Positions 63,998-64,000 of a DNA stretch of 64,000 nt are shown here, one piece after another. The position numbers and the translations under genes were made by a program. Source of the DNA: Planctomycetaceae bacterium (lineage in GTDB: Bacteria > Planctomycetota > Planctomycetia > Planctomycetales > Planctomycetaceae); NCBI GenBank assembly GCA_020638955.1, contig JACKHO010000001.1, forward strand, positions 186,001-250,000. The letters run 5' to 3'. The notes below the pieces were generated by a model. That model was not told where the DNA came from and did not search any database. It was given only the letters and a program-made list of their open reading frames with translations. Every line of letters begins with the position of its first letter. Within the stretch, counting starts at the first letter, position 1.

Positions 63998-64000
63998 AAT

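Overview
The window reads as one stretch of a bacterial chromosome from the Planctomycetes, probably class Planctomycetia. The evidence is the mix of gene families: a Tat-type DUF1501 protein, a Ser/Thr kinase with C-terminal membrane helices, an ECF sigma factor of the planctomycete-expanded type, a secreted protease whose N-terminus carries the LEDKTLLS motif, YHS-like repeats on a Pro/Gln-rich carrier, WD40 and PQQ-type propellers, and LamG modules. No family-level placement is claimed. No rRNA, tRNA, CRISPR array, insertion sequence or prophage was recognised.

Layout. 1-5.2 kb: the 3' part of a large LamG protein running off the left edge, a secreted alpha/beta hydrolase, and a WD40-lectin fusion. 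5.3-12.5 kb (minus strand): rpoD with its terminator, a cyanobacterial-type thiE, a tandem DUF3467 protein, a UbiB/ABC1 kinase-like protein and nadK. 12.7-14.9 kb is the most accessory-looking part. It holds hicA and hicB separated by a winged-helix gene and an iteron-like repeat array, then about 0.9 kb of non-coding DNA with a MITE-like nested inverted repeat. 14.9-17 kb: a TadE / VWA-TadG / TadE operon. 17.2-26.8 kb: a lipoprotein esterase, a DegT-like aminotransferase, a tandem YHS protein, a LysM protein, a propeller gene overlapping a CtpA protease, an ECF sigma factor and a SHOCT membrane protein.

27-34 kb carries clpX, a type IIA topoisomerase B subunit, and a di-haem cytochrome next to an unknown secreted protein. 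34-42 kb (minus strand) has a PQQ propeller, an unknown protein, an HDAC-like deacetylase, a matrixin-like FG-GAP protease, a 2-keto-3-deoxygluconate kinase-like gene and nadE. 42.3-49.9 kb (plus strand) has cysH, an atypical CsrA-like gene overlapping an RsmC-like methyltransferase, korA-korB and the DUF1501 gene. 50-64 kb has an acrylyl-CoA reductase-like gene, a TrkH / kinase / small membrane protein group, a TolC-type lipoprotein, hisF with an ECF sigma factor, a pair of very acidic and very basic small proteins, a zinc-ribbon membrane protein, a Gfo/Idh/MocA oxidoreductase and a large unknown membrane protein.

Themes. NAD(P) metabolism appears twice (nadK, nadE). Core housekeeping genes (rpoD, clpX, gyrB/parE, hisF, thiE) alternate with planctomycete-type secreted and envelope proteins. 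A short hairpin repeat occurs four times, each time 20 to 35 bases after the stop codon of a plus-strand gene. The best candidates for something new are the split HicB / winged-helix / HicA locus with its iteron-like array, the CsrA-like protein lacking the usual RNA-binding arginines, the opposite-charge small-protein pair, and the dispersed 3'-end hairpin family.
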